From Acuticoccus sp051016205 (GTDB lineage Bacteria > Pseudomonadota > Alphaproteobacteria > Rhizobiales > Amorphaceae): a stretch of 64,000 bases of DNA. Positions within the stretch are counted from its first letter, which is position 1. Each line of letters begins with the position of its first letter. A program made the translations under genes and the position numbers. The notes below the pieces were generated by a model. It had not been told where the DNA came from. It did not search any database and saw nothing but the letters and a program-made list of their open reading frames with translations. The stretch spans positions 4,154,001 through 4,218,000 of the forward strand of contig CP136534.1 in NCBI GenBank assembly GCA_051016205.1, written 5' to 3'. Shown one piece after another: positions 16,810 through 24,970 of this stretch.

Positions 16810-17370
16810 GGCCCGCGCGAAGCGTGTAAGGGTGTGGGCGCGGCTGAGGGTCAGAGCAAGTGTGAGGTCATCCCCATTCATCCCCTGCGTTTTCGCAGTC
16901 CTTTAACGCCGGGCCATGTGCTTTTCTCCAGCATGTGATGCTGCAGCCTCGATGCGGCTCCTAAAGGCAATAACCGGCCCGACACAGGGACCGGTCATTT
17001 TGATGAGCTTCTGGAAGCGCGATTACGAAGCGGTGTCAGAGATGGACCGATGCAACGTCCGTTTCGGCTCGACCGACGAACACATCCAAGGCGATCGCAG
17101 CCTTCCCGACAACGTTCATCCGCAACCTGTGTATTTGTTGGATGTTCCCGATGTTGATCCATGCCTCTCGGCGTTTCCCTTCATCCTGAGCGGGTGCAGG
17201 TTTGGCCAGCCACGCGGCCAATCGGCCAACGGATTTCAGGGCTGCCGTGCTTTGGTTGCGATCCTGTGTCTCGCCAGACGAAGGGGCCTCCACCAAGTCT
17301 TGGAAGATCGGGTCGGCGCAGCCACGGATTAGGAAGTCCTGGCAGTCGTAGAGCAGGTGGGCGAACGCCG
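16810..17370. other. GC-rich gap, no certain gene
   Basis: Composition jumps back to GC-rich at about 16810. Open frames occur on both strands; the longest on the minus strand (to about 17036) has no clear start and no motif I recognise. Treated as non-coding or decayed. Confidence 0.35.
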
Positions 17371-17374
17371 TCCC

Positions 17375-17590
17375 AATGAACTGCGTTGGTGTCTGCCGAC
17401 GATGGGCGTCGACCCCCGCTTCCAGGGTGGCGCGATGGCCCCACCTTGTTGGATCAGCGTCTTCGGGCCTTCTGTCAAGACTGCCCTCGCGCCTATCTCG
17501 GATCCACCAATCTTACCGGCATTGCGTTCTATCAAAACGTCGGGTTCGAAGTTGTCGGCACGACCCAATCTGGAAATTCGCCGATGCCAA
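17375..17590 (+). pseudogene. GNAT acetyltransferase remnant (frameshifted)
   Basis: LRWCLPTMGVDPRFQG (frame from 17357) matches the acetyl-CoA-binding strand and loop of GNAT enzymes. A frameshift near 17430 leads to LLDQRLRAFCQDCPRAYLG, then FYQNVGFEVVG, the usual C-terminal GNAT block. The N-terminal half cannot be found and the acetyl-CoA loop is altered (QGGAMAP), so this is a dead C-terminal fragment in a decaying region. Confidence 0.6.
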
Positions 17591-17599
17591 CGCGCTTGC

Positions 17600-18200
17600 C
17601 CCGCGCACCTGCGAGGGGTGGCGCACCAATCTCAGCTCACCACGCGAGCGTTGCGCCACATGATTGACTGCGCCTGCCCGATGGAGGGGGGCGGGGTTTA
17701 GGCGACCCCTCCACCTTTGCCAGGACCTCTCCGTCGCCGCGGAGTGGCGGGGACAAGGTGTGAGCCACCGGGCGTCCGGGCGGGCTCTGCGAAACACTCA
17801 CAAGACGATATCGCGCAGTGCAGCCTTCGGGATTTAGGTGAGATATTGGCGGTTCATCGCTCTTAGAAATGACTGAGCCACTGCCCCTTCCGCCGTCTGG
17901 ATGGCAATTGGTCACCATCCTCACCACAACGATGCGTCTTGGCAGAGGCTGACCAACGTGACCGGTTCGGTGGCAGTCCTCCTCGGAGGCGGATACAAGG
18001 CTTGCCTGGAGCCTGGGAGACATGGGTCAGATTGAACCGCCGCGAACATTGGAATTGCCACAAGGTAGGACCCTCAAGCCCATTTGCAGGTTGTTTGCAG
18101 CACTTCCACGAAACGCGACAGCCCGTGATCTCAAATTAAAATATTGATTTTATTGATAATTCTCCACCACACACAGCCAGCTGACCTGACCCCTCTTATA
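17600..18200. other. Gap without gene
   Basis: About 600 bases without a supportable gene. The last 70 bases (from about 18130) are AT-rich and lead into the iron-control-like motif upstream of the Bfd-like gene. Confidence 0.4.
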
Positions 18201-18201
18201 A

Positions 18202-18218
18202 ATTGGAATCATTCAAAG
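18202..18218 (+). promoter_or_regulatory. Irr-type iron control element (ICE-like box)
   Basis: ATTGGAATCATTCAAAG fits the alphaproteobacterial Irr/ICE consensus TTTRGAAYNRTTCYAAA at 14 of 17 positions, as I recall that consensus. A further inverted repeat, TTCTAA (18224-18229) and TTAGAA (18238-18243), follows. Both lie about 150 bases before a Bfd-like gene, a known type of iron-regulated target. Confidence 0.5.
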
Positions 18219-18365
18219 AAAGATTCTAAGAAGATGATTAGAAGGCTTTGAAAGTATTTGGTGATTGACAACTGGGGCATCCGTCGGCATCTGTTTAGAC
18301 AGTCTTCCACATGACCTTAACCGCCTGCGTGGGTGGGGCGTCGCCAAACAGGACTGCGGTGCACA

Positions 18366-18626
18366 GTGATCATCTGCCACTGTAACGTCATCCTCCGCCA
18401 GGAGATCGAGTCGGCGGTCTGCCGCATTCTCGCAGACGATCCTGCAGGTCGGCTGGAACCCCAGTTCGTGTATCGTGAGTTGGAGCGGCGTGGTCGCTGC
18501 TGCGGTTGCTTCCCCACAGTTGAGCGCATTGTGGATGAGGTGCTGACGTCGGCCCTCAGCGGCGTTGACGAAACGACCTTCTCCATCACCAGCCCCGAAC
18601 CTGACCTTATCCCGAGGGACGCCTAA
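18366..18626 (+). CDS. Bfd-like (2Fe-2S) protein
   Basis: 86 residues starting at GTG with MIICHCNVILRQEIE. The first pair of cluster cysteines is CHC at residues 4 and 6, and the second is in GRCCGCFPTVERIVDEVL (near residue 40), the CxC...CxxC layout of bacterioferritin-associated ferredoxins. In that family the protein reduces bacterioferritin and releases stored iron. No bacterioferritin gene is adjacent. The insert between the cysteine pairs is a little longer than in classical Bfd, so another [2Fe-2S] role is possible. The iron-control-like box upstream suggests induction or repression by iron status. Confidence 0.75.
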   Translation: MIICHCNVILRQEIESAVCRILADDPAGRLEPQFVYRELERRGRCCGCFPTVERIVDEVLTSALSGVDETTFSITSPEPDLIPRDA

Positions 18627-19398
18627 CACCGTCGGACTTCCCGGGATCGCCCACCCTTATAACGGCACGCGCCTAAGGCGCCCATCTACCCCGTTTCGAA
18701 TGGATCGAATTTGCGGGCCAAAATCTGTGGCCGCGGCTTACCGGCATGGGCGGTGTGCCATCGCGCACACACCAGTGATGACGGCTGGTTCAGTGTTCTC
18801 CCGAACGAGGCGGTTGTTCCGCGGAACAGCGTGAACGCGTCAGAAGCCGGGCATGCGCCAGACCTAAATGCCGGCGCCATCTCCTCCTCGTGGTCCAAAC
18901 TCAGCGGATCGTGAGAGCACCCACCCGGCACGACCGCCACGATATGTCAGGGTTCCAGAGGTTCTCGTGGCAAGGCTTTTGGCGGTGGCTCGTATTCCAT
19001 GTGACGCGCATGATGTCCGTCGCACAGAGCCTTTATGTCCGTCGCACGGAGCCTTTGCGATGCAGCCGCCTCGCACAGGTTATCGCCTCAAGTTGTCGGC
19101 GACGTTGCACCGATGCGATTTGACCTCTCAGGACGCAATGCCTGCGCTAAGGCCGCAGGAGGGGGCCTGCCTTACAGCGCGGCCGGTGCGCACAACCCAC
19201 GAGAGGAGCTTGATGGCCAAGCGCTGTGGCGAAGTGCCATACCGCCTTCGGCCGATCCGGCATCGCCCACGCACAAGAGTGTGACGGCGCCAACGCTGAG
19301 TGGGCGCTTGTACGCGCAAAGGGCGCTACCGATTGGTGTTTGCCACCGACCTCAAAGGGCGGTTCCCGATCAGATGAAGCCAACTGATCGATGCAGGA
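18627..19398. other. Gap without gene, with tandem duplication
   Basis: About 770 bases of GC-rich sequence without a convincing gene on either strand. The only structure seen is the 22-bp tandem duplication at 19013-19056. Confidence 0.4.
19013..19056 (+). repeat. 22-bp tandem duplication
   Basis: Two adjacent 22-base units, each starting ATGTCCGTCGCAC and ending GAGCCTTT, differing at one base (A or G at unit position 14). Confidence 0.75.
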
Positions 19399-19423
19399 CC
19401 GCTCTCATTAAGGGGGAGAGCGG
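19399..19423 (-). terminator. Hairpin downstream of ftcR
   Basis: CCGCTCTC pairs perfectly with GAGAGCGG, about 30 bases past the ftcR stop on its strand. No T tract follows, so it may be a factor-assisted terminator or an mRNA-end stabiliser. Confidence 0.4.
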
Positions 19424-19454
19424 CTTGCGTGCGTCTGCTTGGTCGCAGAATGCA

Positions 19455-20276
19455 CTAGCGACGGATGGTGATGGGTACCATGGGCGATGCGGGCGGGGGA
19501 GCAGAAGGGGTGGGGGCAACGCCCGCGTCATTGTCGGCTTGGACGAGGGTGAGCGCGGGATAAGCGGCGCGCGTGGCGGCGCTGGGTTCCACCTCGCAAG
19601 GCTGCCGGTCGGCGACGAAGGCGTAACCGGCGAAGCGCTTGGCATCGATCACATCATAGCCGAGACGCTGGCGAAGCTTTTTGCGGAGCTTGCTGATGTG
19701 CCCCTCGATGACCGTTTCATCCACGCTCTCGTTGAAGAGGCCATAAATGGCATTGAAGAGCTGGGATTTGGTGATGCGACGGCGGCGGTGGCGTACCAGG
19801 TATTCCAGGATCTGACGCTCGCGCCGTGGCAGCTCCAAGCTTTCGCCGTGGATGGTGGGGTCGCGGGAGTCGAAGAAGACCACGAGCGGACCGAAACGCG
19901 CCTCCTCCCGCGCATCGGACGCGCGGCGCCAGATGGCGTGGGCCCGTGCCACAAGTTCGCGCACGGGGGCGGGCTTTTTCACCACATCGTCGACGCCGAC
20001 ATTGAAGAGGGCGAGCGTTTCGTCCAACCCCCGCTCTTCCTTGAGGGCGATTATGGGGGTCTTGGCGCGGGTGCGGACCAAGGACGGGATTGTCAAACGC
20101 TCAGGCGTGTCGCCGATGATGATGGCCTGGATGGCCTTAAGATCGGCATCGGGGATGGACTTCAACCAATCGGGGAACTCGCCACCCACAAAAGTTGTGC
20201 AGGCAAGCCCTTCTCGCTCGAAACCGCCGCGGTATCCGCTTGCAACGACATCGCGGGAGTCGATAACGATAAACAT
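19455..20276 (-). CDS. ftcR: Flagellar transcriptional regulator FtcR
   Basis: 273 residues. An N-terminal receiver-like domain (1-120, starting MFIVIDSRD) is followed by an OmpR/PhoB-type winged-helix domain. LPRRERQILEYLV, RRITKSQLFNAIYGLF and VIEGHISKLRKKLRQRLG are those of FtcR, the master activator of flagellar genes described in Brucella. The receiver lacks the usual full set of acidic pocket residues, as in FtcR, so phosphorylation may not be needed. A C-terminal extension of about 40 residues rich in Ala, Pro and Thr goes beyond the typical length. No flagellar gene is nearby. The ATG at 20276 is where similarity starts. Confidence 0.88.
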   Translation of the reverse strand: MFIVIDSRDVVASGYRGGFEREGLACTTFVGGEFPDWLKSIPDADLKAIQAIIIGDTPERLTIPSLVRTRAKTPIIALKEERGLDETLALFNVGVDDVVKKPAPVRELVARAHAIWRRASDAREEARFGPLVVFFDSRDPTIHGESLELPRRERQILEYLVRHRRRRITKSQLFNAIYGLFNESVDETVIEGHISKLRKKLRQRLGYDVIDAKRFAGYAFVADRQPCEVEPSAATRAAYPALTLVQADNDAGVAPTPSAPPPASPMVPITIRR

Positions 20277-20576
20277 GGGTCGTAACCTTTCAAACGGCAG
20301 GCAAAAGACCTGCGCCATTCCGATTGGCGGACCTTCGACGACTGGTTCGTGCTCTTGGCCTGGGTGCCGTGGATGACCACGAACTCCCTCCTGGCAACAC
20401 AACCATTAAACGAATTTTAAGAACGTTACAAGCACGTAATGCCTATTATCGCGCGTATCAGGTTGTGTTTTCCTGCCTGGAGCAAGATTGCGACGCCCAG
20501 ATCACACCGATAGAGGCTGTTTAGCTGTTTGTTTTTGCTTTGGATTTACGATGGCGTTGGAGACGCAAGCGGCCAA
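20277..20576. other. ftcR promoter gap
   Basis: About 300 bases, AT-rich from about 20400 to 20470, between ftcR and the terminator of the DUF1127 gene. It should hold the ftcR promoter on the minus strand. No gene seen. Confidence 0.4.
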
Positions 20577-20630
20577 CCAAAAAATGCAACCGGCCCACGC
20601 GACACCGAGAATCAGCGTCGCGCAGGCCGG
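20577..20630 (-). terminator. Strong terminator of the DUF1127 gene
   Basis: Stem CCGGCC-CA-CGCGAC (20590-20603) pairs with GTCGCG-CA-GGCCGG (20617-20630) around a 13-base loop. On the minus strand it is followed by TTGCATTTTTTGG, a proper T tract. Confidence 0.8.
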
Positions 20631-20686
20631 AAAAACGCTCTCAGACGAGCCAGTGAGGCCGCTTTTTGTGCGCCCTCACTGCCCAA

Positions 20687-20917
20687 TCAGTAGTCTGTGA
20701 GCAGGAAACGACGCCTCTCCAGGGTGTGCTCGCGGCGCAAACCCACATCCGCCAGTTCCCGGTCTGAGAGACTGACGATGGACGGTGGTGCTGGTTTGGC
20801 CAAACCGCCCAGCCAGGAGAACAAGGCTAGGATCGCGCGGGTCGCTGCCGCCACGACCACGGGACGAAGGGACTGCGTCGGGGCATCGGTCACAAGGTGA
20901 AATGGGGTCATGATCAT
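20687..20917 (-). CDS. DUF1127 small protein
   Basis: 76 residues. A hydrophobic/aromatic middle (LALFSWLGGL) is followed by LSDRELADVGLRREH, the arginine-rich signature of DUF1127 (YjiS-like) proteins. In Rhodobacter and Brucella relatives such proteins affect RNA binding, phosphate and carbon uptake, or stress responses. The ATG at 20917 starts MIMTPFHLV; the upstream frame to 20953 is unlikely. Divergent from gadB and ended by the strong terminator at 20577-20630, it is a single-gene unit. Confidence 0.8.
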   Translation of the reverse strand: MIMTPFHLVTDAPTQSLRPVVVAAATRAILALFSWLGGLAKPAPPSIVSLSDRELADVGLRREHTLERRRFLLTDY

Positions 20918-21234
20918 ATCGCTTTCTGACAATGGGTGGCGCACGCCCGACAAGGATAGAGGCCGACCCCGTCAACCCCCTTGCGCACCATGCGCGTGGG
21001 GTTTGGGGGTGACCTCTCGCCGGACGGATCGCACCGGGTTGAATGGTGAACCTGACATGGGATCCGCGCGATAAGGCGGTCGAGGACCGGGCGTGAATTT
21101 GGCGTGAAATCAGCACAGTGGACTGCGCACGCACAAAGCGTGAAACCGGGGACGGTTGTGATCTATCATTGTGGGGCGGTCGCCCTTGCGGCCGCGATGC
21201 CGCAGACGGCAGCGCCGCCCACACAGGATCGACC
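20918..21234. other. Divergent control region of DUF1127 and gadB
   Basis: About 317 bases with promoters for both divergent genes. It holds the hairpin at 20975-21002. No gene seen. Confidence 0.4.
20975..21002. other. Stable hairpin in divergent gadB/DUF1127 leader
   Basis: ACCCC (20975-20979) pairs with GGGGT (20998-21002), enclosing GCGCA-CCA-TGCGC (20983-20995). Outer bases GTCA/TGAC extend it. It would be in the leader of the DUF1127 transcript or upstream of gadB; no T tract. Function unknown. Confidence 0.4.
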
Positions 21235-22635
21235 ATGACCCTCATTTCCAAGAATGACATCCGCCACAAGCTCTACGATTCCACCTTCGCCGCCCGCGAC
21301 CTTGCCAAGCCGCTGCCCAAATACGCCTTCCCCGGCGAAGAACAGAGCGCCCGCGACATCCTGCAATTGGTGGAGGACGAGTTGTTCCTGGACGGCAACC
21401 CCAGGCAAAATCTCGCCACCTTCTGCCAGACATGGGAGGAGGCTGAGGTCCACAAGCTCATGGACCTGTCCATCGACCGCAACATGATCGACAAGAGCGA
21501 ATACCCTCAGACTGCCGAGCTTGAGGTGCGCTGCGCACACATGCTGGCCGACCTTTGGAACGCCCCCGAAAGCGCAAACCCCATCGGCACATCCACCATC
21601 GGCTCCTCAGAAGCGTGCATGTTGGGCGGTGTTGCGGCCAAGTGGCGTTGGAAGGCGCGTCAGGCAGCAGCGGGACGGCCCCTCGGCCAGCCCAACATTG
21701 TGTGCGGGCCGGTACAGGTCTGTTGGGAGAAGTTCTGCACCTATTTCGAGGTGGAACAGCGCCAGATCCCCATGGAGCCCGGCCGCTACGCCATGGACCC
21801 TGAGAGGATGCTGGAGGCGGTGGATGAGAACACCATCTGCGTGGTTCCCACATTCGGCGTCACCTACACAGGCCATTATGAGTTCGTGAAGCCCTTTGCC
21901 GACGCTCTGGACGACCTTGAAAAGCGTACAGGCCTTGATGTGGACATCCACGTGGATGCGGCTTCAGGCGGGTTTCTTGCCCCTTTCTGCGCCCCCGACA
22001 TTGAGTGGGATTTCAGGCTCGACAGGGTGAAGTCCATCTCCACCTCGGGCCATAAATACGGGTTGGCGCCCTTGGGGGCAGGGTGGATCGTGTGGCGCGA
22101 CAAGGCGGAATTATCGGACGACCTTGTGTTCTCCGTGCCTTATCTGGGTGGCTCCGTGGGTACGTTCGCCATCAACTTCTCACGACCTGCAGGCCAGGTG
22201 ATCTCCCAGTACTACCTCTTCAACCGGCTGGGGCGGGAAGGCTACCAGCGCATCCAGGGCGCGTGTTACGAGACAGCGCAGTTCATCGCCGCTGAGGTGG
22301 CAAAGCTCGGGCCGTTCGACTTCATCAATGACGGCAATCCCGAACGAGGGATCCCGGCGGTCTGCTTCCGCATCGCTGAAGGGCAGGCCCCGCCCTACTC
22401 CCTTTACGACCTCTCCGCCAAGCTTCTGGAAAGGGGCTGGCAGGTGCCTGCCTTCCAGCTCATCGACAAAGCCTCCGACATTGCGGTGGTGCGCATCATG
22501 GTGCGCCAAGGAGTGACCATGGACATGGCCCGCCTCCTCCTTGACGATATCAAAAGGGCCATCGACCACTTCAGCGCCCATCCCCCCTCCCACCAAATGA
22601 GCGAGGCGGAGCGTGGCAGCTACTCCCACAACTGA
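21235..22635 (+). CDS. gadB: Glutamate decarboxylase
   Basis: 466 residues, same length as E. coli GadB. This PLP enzyme converts glutamate to GABA and CO2, consuming a proton, and is used in acid resistance. The N terminus includes the GadB pattern ATFCQTWEEAEVHKLMD. HVDAASGGFLAPFC (near 238) binds the pyridine ring, and STSGHKYG places the PLP lysine at residue 274. LGGSVGTFAINFSRP is also conserved. AGGA precedes the ATG at 21235. No GadC antiporter is adjacent, so GABA export must be encoded elsewhere or the enzyme serves GABA metabolism. Divergent from the DUF1127 gene. Confidence 0.92.
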   Translation: MTLISKNDIRHKLYDSTFAARDLAKPLPKYAFPGEEQSARDILQLVEDELFLDGNPRQNLATFCQTWEEAEVHKLMDLSIDRNMIDKSEYPQTAELEVRCAHMLADLWNAPESANPIGTSTIGSSEACMLGGVAAKWRWKARQAAAGRPLGQPNIVCGPVQVCWEKFCTYFEVEQRQIPMEPGRYAMDPERMLEAVDENTICVVPTFGVTYTGHYEFVKPFADALDDLEKRTGLDVDIHVDAASGGFLAPFCAPDIEWDFRLDRVKSISTSGHKYGLAPLGAGWIVWRDKAELSDDLVFSVPYLGGSVGTFAINFSRPAGQVISQYYLFNRLGREGYQRIQGACYETAQFIAAEVAKLGPFDFINDGNPERGIPAVCFRIAEGQAPPYSLYDLSAKLLERGWQVPAFQLIDKASDIAVVRIMVRQGVTMDMARLLLDDIKRAIDHFSAHPPSHQMSEAERGSYSHN

Positions 22636-22790
22636 GGCGACCTCGAGGGCCGTGTCGAACGGGTCAGCAAGGCATGGACTGGAAAGAGTTGCGCGAATGC
22701 ACCTTGCACAAGAGGCTTTCTGATCGCAGTTCTCATCGATAAGACCCCGTTGGTTCGGCGGGGCGCCGGAGGTGGGCGACAGCACACGTG

Positions 22791-23222
22791 ATGGGCGCAA
22801 GACTCCACATGGTATTGGACACTGCGGGCGATCCGCTCGCAGCGCTCGCCACGCAGGTGGACGGGTTTGCGAAAGCGCAAGGGCTCGGCACAAAGGCCCG
22901 CTTTACGCTGGACCTTGTGCTTGAGGAGTTGATCACAAACGTGGTCAACCATGGTGCGGGGCCTGAAGGGGCCGACGTGCAAGTGACGCTTTCGGGCCAG
23001 AACGGGACTGTTGTGGGAACTGTTTCGGACAATGCGATGGCTTTCGACCCGCTGGCCATGGCACCGCCCGACACGACATCCTCCCTGGAGGAGCGCGCGG
23101 TGGGTGGGCTCGGCGTCCACCTTGTGCGCACCCTTGCCAGTGAGATCAGCTACGCCCGCGAAGGGGACCGTAACGTTTTGCGGTTTACCCTCACCGACGA
23201 GGAAACAAAGGTCAGCCGATGA
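22791..23222 (+). CDS. RsbW/SpoIIAB-type ATP-binding anti-sigma factor kinase
   Basis: 143 residues with the GHKL fold. The N box is VLEELITNVVNHG (near 46), the G1 region VSDNAMAFDP (near 82) and the G2 region GGLGVHLVRTLA (near 106). Such kinases bind a sigma factor or other partner and phosphorylate a STAS antagonist. The STAS gene follows with a 4-base overlap (ATGA), the standard pairing. ATG at 22791 or GTG at 22788 are both possible; GGAGGT lies upstream. No sigma factor or PP2C phosphatase gene is in the window, so the target and the phosphatase are elsewhere. Confidence 0.82.
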   Translation: MGARLHMVLDTAGDPLAALATQVDGFAKAQGLGTKARFTLDLVLEELITNVVNHGAGPEGADVQVTLSGQNGTVVGTVSDNAMAFDPLAMAPPDTTSSLEERAVGGLGVHLVRTLASEISYAREGDRNVLRFTLTDEETKVSR

Positions 23223-23563
23223 GCAATCTTGCCACCCAACAGGAAACGGTTGGCCCCGTGACGGTGCTTTCTGTGTCAGGGCGCGTGGACAGCGCCAACG
23301 CCAAGGCGCTGGAGACGGAGGTGTTGCAGGCAGTGGAGGCCGGCACCGCGCGCATGGTGTTCAACTTTTCCGACCTTGACTACATCTCAAGCGCCGGCTT
23401 GCGCGTGGTGCTCATTGCAGGCAAACGCTTGAAGGCTGCCGGTGGCGGCATGGCGCTTTACGGCCTCAACCCCACCATCAAGGACGTGTTCGAGATTTCG
23501 GGCTTCATGAGCCTGTTCGAGGTTAAGACCGACCGCGACGCCGCCATCGCCTCTGTGGGGTGA
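23219..23563 (+). CDS. STAS-domain anti-sigma factor antagonist
   Basis: 114 residues forming a single STAS domain: VTVLSVSGRVDSANAK, then MVFNFSDLDYISSAGLRVVL. Ser57/Ser58 are in the position phosphorylated by the partner kinase in SpoIIAA/RsbV. When unphosphorylated the antagonist should free the sigma factor or effector from the kinase encoded just upstream. Overlapping start and stop codons imply equal production of the two proteins. Confidence 0.85.
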   Translation: MSNLATQQETVGPVTVLSVSGRVDSANAKALETEVLQAVEAGTARMVFNFSDLDYISSAGLRVVLIAGKRLKAAGGGMALYGLNPTIKDVFEISGFMSLFEVKTDRDAAIASVG

Positions 23564-23596
23564 GTTTAGACGCGACCTCGCTCACATTCGCCACCC

Positions 23597-23630
23597 CCTT
23601 GCCAAAGGCCCCATCTCGCTCTTGGCAAGG
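23597..23630 (+). other. Perfect 9-bp inverted repeat before GT61 gene
   Basis: CCTTGCCAA (23597-23605) and TTGGCAAGG (23622-23630) are perfect complements. The right arm contains the only purine-rich patch upstream of the GT61 start at 23645, so it could be the terminator of the STAS unit or mask the ribosome site. Confidence 0.45.
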
Positions 23631-23644
23631 TGCTCGCCACGTTC

Positions 23645-24826
23645 ATGGCTGACCCCGACATTCTGACCTACAGGGCCATCGATGTGGTCCCCTACGACAG
23701 GCTGCTTGGCTCCGGCGAAGCGGGCTTTCATCGCGGCGGGCCGTTGTGGCCTGACTGGGAGGACAAACCCTTCTCGCGCCATTGGCGCAGTGACGGGCCT
23801 TACGATGCGCGTCCCCCTGAGCCGCACACAACGACGCATCTTGCCGGCGCGCACCTTTTTTGGGGCGGTGCTGTGTGCCGGCACTTTGGCCACCAGGTGA
23901 TCGACTTTTCCATGCGCCTTGCCGCAAGCAAAGCGGCCGATCCCGACGCGCGGTTCTTGTTTTCCCGTCTCCCAGGAACCGATGTACCGCGCTGGTTCGG
24001 GTCACTGGTGGCGTGGTTCGGCATCGACCCCAAACGCGACGTCATCATGGTGGATCGACCGCTCAAGGCAGAATCCCTGTGCGTCGCGCCCCAGGCGGAG
24101 CGGCTGGCGGATGTGGGCCCCTCCCCCGCCCACCTTGATCTGATGGACCGTCTCGTTGCGCAAAAACGGCTCGCCTTGGAGCCTGTCGAACGGCCGGTCT
24201 ACGTCTCCCGTGGCGGTCGACACATCGGGTTTGCGGCGGAGGGTTATCTGGAGGCGGCGATCACAGCGGCTGGCGGGCATGTGTTTCGGCCCGAAGACCA
24301 CACCATCGAAGACCAGGTGCGCCTTTATCTCAGCGCCAAACGGATTGTCTTTGCCGAAGGGTCGGCGCTGCATCTGTGCTCCCTTGCGGGGCGCGGTTTC
24401 CCGCCCATCGACGTGCTTCTGCGGCGCAAGGGCTGGCGCGTTGGCGAGGCTTTCCTTGCGCCTCGGACCGAGAGCCTGCGCTACGTGGACACCGTGCACG
24501 GCAGCATCCACGGCACCAAGCGGGCCGGCGCGCCGTGGCTCACCCGCGGGATCACTGTGCTCGACCCTGACGCGACGGTGGAGCATTTTCGCGCCATCGG
24601 CCTCGACCTTCGCCCCCACTGGTCAGCCCCGACCTATGAGATGGCTTTGTGCGATGGTGTCATGGCGTGGCTCCGGCGGGAGCTGAAGCCGAACCGCCTT
24701 GCCATTGACGGCTACACGCAATCGGTGCGCCGCAGCCTCACAGCAACCCTTGCCCCTTGGCCAGCCGCCCTGCACCGCGCCCTTTGCGCATTCGAGGCCA
24801 TTGCCGCGCGGGGTGGGCATAGCTAG
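23645..24826 (+). CDS. Glycosyltransferase family 61 protein
   Basis: About 393 residues. The DUF563/GT61 core is seen in the middle: HFGHQVIDFSMRL (near 85), VYVSRGGRHIGFAAEG (near 185), and GGHVFRPEDHTIEDQVRLYLSAK leading to VFAEGSALHLCSL (near 215-250). GT61 enzymes in bacteria add sugars such as xylose or hexoses to surface polysaccharides. There is no signal peptide or membrane segment, so it acts in the cytoplasm. I prefer the ATG at 23645 to the in-frame GTG at 23630. It is not part of a visible polysaccharide cluster, though sulfotransferases and a second glycosyltransferase lie near 58-63 kb. Confidence 0.82.
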   Translation: MADPDILTYRAIDVVPYDRLLGSGEAGFHRGGPLWPDWEDKPFSRHWRSDGPYDARPPEPHTTTHLAGAHLFWGGAVCRHFGHQVIDFSMRLAASKAADPDARFLFSRLPGTDVPRWFGSLVAWFGIDPKRDVIMVDRPLKAESLCVAPQAERLADVGPSPAHLDLMDRLVAQKRLALEPVERPVYVSRGGRHIGFAAEGYLEAAITAAGGHVFRPEDHTIEDQVRLYLSAKRIVFAEGSALHLCSLAGRGFPPIDVLLRRKGWRVGEAFLAPRTESLRYVDTVHGSIHGTKRAGAPWLTRGITVLDPDATVEHFRAIGLDLRPHWSAPTYEMALCDGVMAWLRRELKPNRLAIDGYTQSVRRSLTATLAPWPAALHRALCAFEAIAARGGHS

Positions 24827-24888
24827 AGCATCCTGCGTCCATTCGGACGCAGATGAGATGCTCTACTCCTTTAAAATAGAGCGGCTTT
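24825..24888 (-). repeat. Dispersed ~60-bp hairpin repeat, copy 2
   Basis: On the minus strand this reads CTCTATTTTAAAGGAG, then a hairpin TGCGTCC-GAAT-GGACGCA and GGATGCTCT, matching copy 1 at 473-535. It overlaps the last bases of the GT61 gene. Confidence 0.7.
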
Positions 24889-24970
24889 ATCCGGACGTCG
24901 CCATCTGTCCCGCAGGCGTCAATCTTGGAACGAAAACAACCTGTTATCGACCCGCGATCTCACGGTCGTT

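Noticed and set aside
17036..17340. Minus-strand frame with fairly protein-like composition
   Set aside because: No clear start, no motif, and its upstream part runs antisense to the GNAT remnant. Left as unassigned gap.
21118..21234. Upstream extension of gadB to 21118
   Set aside because: The added 39 residues are unlike any GadB N terminus; the ATG at 21235 has its own ribosome site and matches the family start.
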